NCBI RefSeq assembly: GCF_029784155.1
Contig: NC_073692.1
Coordinates: 17,858,126 to 17,922,125, forward strand
Source: Uranotaenia lowii
Lineage: Eukaryota; Arthropoda; Insecta; Diptera; Culicidae
Length of the DNA stretch: 64,000 nucleotides
Direction: 5' to 3'
Shown here: positions 59,640 to 64,000 of the stretch, piece after piece
Layout: the number at the start of each line of letters is the position of its first letter
Numbering within the stretch: position 1 is the first letter of the stretch
Made by a program: the position numbers and the translations under genes
Notes under the pieces: generated by a model
The model's database searches: none
Told to the model about the DNA's origin: nothing
The model's input: the letters and a program-made list of their open reading frames with translations, nothing else

Positions 59640-60420
59640 CAGTTGTTAACGGTAATGTGAGTGTAGGTATAGTTGATATTGATACTGGAACCAAAACGTA
59701 TCATTCAGATTTTTCCTAACCTCGTAAATGTTAATATGTTGGACTTTTCTAAGAACTTTTTTTGAAAAGTTTGTAAAACGAAAAAATGCATTAAGCCAAT
59801 CATATCGAGGAAAAATAAGATAGTCATTGAAATAAATTTATACTGAAAATTTCTTCCAGTATAAGGTTATTCCAGGATTTTTTTTTATATTGAAAAGTTC
59901 GTTCAATGAATCCCAATACCAACTGAGTTGATTTAGATCCTAGAAAAGAAACTTTGCACTCAAAATTTCCCCTAACCCCGTTAATTTCCCAGAATTTCCG
60001 CTTAAATGAATATAAGTTGAAATATTGGAGTTGTCACGACACTAACTTCTTTAAAAGTTTGATCAACAAAACAAATGTAGAAAGATATCTTGATTTGGAT
60101 CCTAATAATAATACTTAGCACACATAATTTAAGTTCACCCCGTGATTTTTTCGAAATTTCCACTCGAGTGAAAAAATATATGTTAGTATGTATTTTTAAA
60201 TATTGGATCCGTAACTAAATCTCCCAACTAATTTTTAAGTTTGTGAAACAAACTAAATATTAAAATAAACAATGAGTTAAGTCTTGAGAGTAAAATTCCA
60301 TACTGAAAATTTCCCTTTACCCCGTGAATTTTCCGGATTCTCCTCCCTGGTGTGAAAATATCCATTTTTCAACATGATCAAAAAATGTATAAGAAATATT
60401 TGATAAACAAAGAAAACGCA
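59640..60420 (+). repeat. Degenerate ~175-bp satellite, array B
   Basis: The landmark ACCCCGTGAATTT and variants occur near 59716, 59972, 60138 and 60318. The last two intervals are 166 and 180 bp, matching array A. Shared phrases include GATATTGATACTGGAACC, AAAACGTATCATTCAG and CCAGAATTTCC. More diverged than array A. Confidence 0.7.
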
Positions 60421-60559
60421 GTACTAAATTAGTAATACTGAATGAGACCGACAAGATTCTCAGCTACAAGACCTTTTACACAGGAAATTCTTCTATTAGT
60501 ACATTTTTTTTACATTTTCCGGAAAAAAGTAATCTGAAAAAATGTGGTGCAGTTTTTTA

Positions 60560-60690
60560 AACAGCGACGTCGGTACGCCTGAGGAACTCATAATGAGTGT
60601 CAAGAATGAAAAACGTGAGAAAAGAGAGCGCAAGCAGTTGCTCAATTATCTTGTTTTCCTAATTTGCATTTAAGGGGTTCATTAGTTCAT
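60560..60690 (+). repeat. Conserved module adjacent to array B
   Basis: GACGTCGGTACGCCTGAG, GAACTCATAATGAGTGTC, AAAAGAGAGCGCAAG and CTTGTTTTCCTAATTTGC align in order with 47700-47830. Same orientation and same side of the satellite as in copy A. Confidence 0.7.
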
Positions 60691-60700
60691 TCAATACCTA

Positions 60701-61488
60701 GGGAAGCGTGGGGAAAAGTGGGCCACTAAATATCTCAGCTGTGTGTTGAGATAAAAATCTCATCGGCGTTGCTTTTCGTAAGCATATTTTTCTATATGTT
60801 GTTGAATTATGTACGTATCATACTTCATTTATTTAACTAGCATTCTAGCAAATTGCATCCGTGGGATACCTCAAGTATATAACAAAAATATGCTCATACG
60901 CTTATGATCTTGGTTTTGCCATGTCCTTTCACGTAGAAAAGGAATTTTTGATGAAACATCAATAAGTCACAAAAACGCAATCAATTTGCAAATCATAGCT
61001 TGTGGGGAATCGTGGGCCACATTTTTTGTGGTATCTTGGGCCACCCATATTTTGATGTTTTTACACACGTTCAGAACTTAAAATATATTTTTTCTAACTG
61101 CAATGTTTTTTATGCCAAATAAAAAGTTGTGAAAAATATTTTCTCCATTTTTTCCAATGCGATAGAGATGAACAATTTGCCGAAACGTTCGCGAGCCAAG
61201 AATTTGGAACTATTCGATCATACACAACTCTCTTTTTTATTTCCTCATCTGAATATCTAAATGAATTATTAAGTTTCAGTATAGGGTCAACCAGTTTTTC
61301 AAACTCAAAAAAAAAAATACTTTTTTCAAAACAGTCAGAACTTGGAAAATTAATGTACTGAATTAATAAAAAAAAATGCCTTACTTTAGAAATGTAGAAA
61401 ACCTTTCCATTTATTTTTTCATTTTCTTTTATAATAAATAAGTTATGAAGAAAGAAAAAACAGTGGCCCACGATACCCCACACTCCCT
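60701..61488. mobile_element. TA-flanked MITE (GTGGGCCAC family)
   Basis: 788 bp with TA at 60699-60700 and 61489-61490. Left end GGGAAGCGTGGGGAAAAGTG then GGCCAC; complement of right end AGGGAGTGTGGGGTATCGTG then GGCCAC. GTGGGCCAC or TTGGGCCACC also occurs near 61013 and 61038. No coding capacity. Confidence 0.85.
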
Positions 61489-61490
61489 TA

Positions 61491-62653
61491 AGGATTTCAA
61501 ATAGTAAATAATTCAATTTCTTTAATTTTGAAAAAATATTTTTTTTAATATACTGCGTAAATTTTCAAAATATGAAAAACCAATTTCATAAAAAAAAATT
61601 TCTTCATATTAGCATTTGGAATAACCATTAAAACAAGCTTATATAAATTAACACTTTTTAAATTTTTCAACGTGGAATCATGCGTTTAGATTTAGATCAT
61701 ATTAATTTCATTTTCTTCTGAATAATTTGCACTAGCTTGAAACATGCAGCACCATATCAATTTGCACCACTTCACAATTTAAATTATTACAAGAATCCCT
61801 TCTTCGATGGCGTTTATGTCGTTAGAGGCTTGAAGACCAAATTTTTCCTTAGGCAGCTTTTTAATGTAACTGTGCATGCCACATTCCGGTCGATCATTTT
61901 GGGCTGCAGCGGAACCTATTCGATTATTAGGGATACTGCAATCGTCTGGAATCAAAATTATTGCAGTAGAGTATTTTAGTAAAAGCGACCCTTCCAATTC
62001 CAATCAAAATGTACTTACCATAGCAGACCTTTCGCAGACCGCAAACAAGCAATAACCATTGAATAGTGAATCTATTGCTCGGCAACTTCTCCTCATATCA
62101 AACCTTAGATATCGGCTTAAATAATTATAATGTAATAATAACATGTTGTGTTCTTTTAAAGTGGCTACATACTATAAAAAATTATTCCGATAAAATCCAT
62201 GGAACGAAATCAACAAATGAATTAATTTGATGAACCCAAAACAAAGTTACCTATATGACAGCTCATAGATGAATCCGGAAAATATCCACTGAAATTAGAG
62301 CTCATGTTGAAATTGTATGTTTCACTACGAGGATATAAGTGAAAAGCAACAACAAATTCCTTACTTAATGTTAAACTAATGAGTAAAGTGTAAGTGTGCA
62401 ATGTAATGCGCCAGACTTCACGGGAGACAAAAATGTGTAGATTTTTAAATAATTATAAATTTATGTTTACATAAGAAAAAGTAGGTATTTACTTGAATCT
62501 GAAAGTAACTGTTCTGTAAATGTAAAAAAGTGAAATACATTTTATCTCATTAAATATAATAGTTATGATATATTTCTTTCAACTTGAACTTCAAAAATTT
62601 CTAGGTTCTTAAATCTTTACTGAAAAGTAAATTCAAAGCTAAATTATTCAAAG
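61491..62653. other. AT-rich DNA, no gene
   Basis: Short frames only. Nothing recognised. Confidence 0.4.
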
Positions 62654-63813
62654 TAATTCTCTAATTCTTTAATTCTTTAATTCTTTAATTCTTTAATTCT
62701 TTAATTCTTTAATTCTTTAATTCTTTAATTCTTTAATTCTTTAATTCTTTAATTCTTTAATTCTTTAATTCTTTAATTCTTTAATTCTTTAATTCTTTAA
62801 TTCTTTAATTCTTTAATTCTTTAATTCTTTAATTTTTTGAATCTTTAATTCTTTTATTATTTAATTCTTAAATTCTTTAATTATTTAATTCTTTAATTCT
62901 TTAATTCTTTAATTCTTTAATTCTTTAATTCTTTAATTCTTTAATTCTTTAATTCTTTAATTCTTTAATTCTTTAATTCTTTAATTCTTTAATTCTTTAA
63001 TTCTTTAATTCTTTAATTCTTTAATTCTTTAATTCTTTAATTCTTTAATTCTTTAATTCTTTAATTCTTTAATTCTTTAATTCTTTAATTCTTTAATTCT
63101 TTAATTCTTTAATTCTTTAATTCTTTAATTCTTTAATTCTTTAATTCTTTAATTCTTTAATTCTTTAATTCTTTAATTCTTTAATTCTTTAATTCTTTAA
63201 TTCTTTAATTCTTTAATTCTTTAATTCTTTAATTCTTTAATTCTTTAATTCTTTAATTCTTTAATTCTTTAATTCTTTAATTCTTTAATTCTTTAATTCT
63301 TTAATTCTTTAATTCTTTAATTCTTTAATTCTTTAATTCTTTAATTCTTTAATTCTTTAATTCTTTAATTCTTTAATTCTTTAATTCTTTAATTCTTTAA
63401 TTCTTTAATTCTTTAATTCTTTAATTCTTTAATTCTTTAATTCTTTAATTCTTTAATTCTTTAATTCTTTAATTCTTTAATTCTTTAATTCTTTAATTCT
63501 TTAATTCTTTAATTCTTTAATTCTTTAATTCTTTAATTCTTTAATTCTTTAATTCTTTAATTCTTTAATTCTTTAATTCTTTAATTCTTTAATTCTTTAA
63601 TTCTTTAATTCTTTAATTCTTTAATTCTTTTATTCTTAAATTCTTTAATTCTTTAATTCTTTAATTCTTTGATTCTTTAATTCTTTAATTCTTTAATTCT
63701 TTAATTCTTAAATTCTTTAATTTATTTAATTCTTTAATTCATTAGTTTTTTTTTTATTTTTCAATTCTTTAATTTTATTATTATATAATTCTTTAATTCT
63801 CGAATTCTATAAT
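62654..63813. repeat. 8-bp tandem array (AATTCTTT)n
   Basis: About 140 units, nearly perfect in the centre (about 62900-63620) and degenerate at both edges (62830-62890 and after 63625), as expected for an array homogenised from the middle. The period of eight gives stops, so no ORFs arise. Confidence 0.97.
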
Positions 63814-64000
63814 TGTAATGCATAGCAAACAAAGAAAATTTGGTGACAAAAATTCTAACATACTCTAAATTTAATCAGATTTTGATTGAGAGTATTTTTT
63901 TTTTTTTTTGAAAGTACATGACAGTGAATGGAAAAATTCGTATGGTAGCGTTTATTTCATTACAATTATTTATTTCACTTATGGGCGATGGGCGCGCTCG

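Overview
The window looks like non-genic DNA from an insect. A culicid mosquito is the most likely source. I base this on strong A+T richness, a DD37E mariner-group transposon (a family described from mosquitoes), Jockey-, L1/Tx1- and LOA-type LINEs, and many TA-flanked inverted-repeat elements. I find no convincing single-copy host gene. Every long non-repeat reading frame belongs to a transposable element, and the longest frames in the window (over 1,000 codons) are artefacts of a 9-bp tandem repeat.

Layout. 1-6,300: a hAT-like MITE, then a DD37E transposon inserted inside the terminal repeat of an older TA-flanked element, then repeat fragments. 6,290-11,650: a MITE split by a full-length Jockey-type LINE with both ORFs open and a perfect 15-bp target-site duplication. 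11,650-19,900: further MITEs, a foldback structure and a second hAT-like MITE. 19,960-27,455: two arrays of the same 9-bp repeat (about 1.1 and 3.5 kb), separated by 2.7 kb that includes a 500-N assembly gap. 27,600-28,030: an inverted-repeat element containing a tRNA-like SINE head. 28,030-38,940: mostly unrecognised AT-rich DNA. 38,940-41,080: mosaic of MITE and LINE fragments. 41,889-45,600: a nearly intact L1/Tx1-like LINE on the minus strand. 46,640-47,870 and 59,640-60,690: two copies of a composite made of a degenerate ~175-bp satellite and a conserved ~130-bp module. 48,170-57,760: densest nesting, with a LOA-like LINE inside one copy of a MITE, a second copy of that MITE, and a three-element nest. 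57,929-58,815: a broken pogo/Tigger-like transposon. 60,701-61,488: another MITE. 62,654-63,813: an 8-bp satellite.

The recurring theme is a set of about eight different inverted-repeat elements. Their reconstructed lengths are about 0.75-1.03 kb, most are flanked by TA, and each repeats its own short terminal motif several times inside the element. A pogo-like remnant shows the same design next to transposase coding sequence. These elements provide clear relative insertion ages through nesting. The sequence work here is reading and alignment by eye, so boundaries of degraded copies are approximate.
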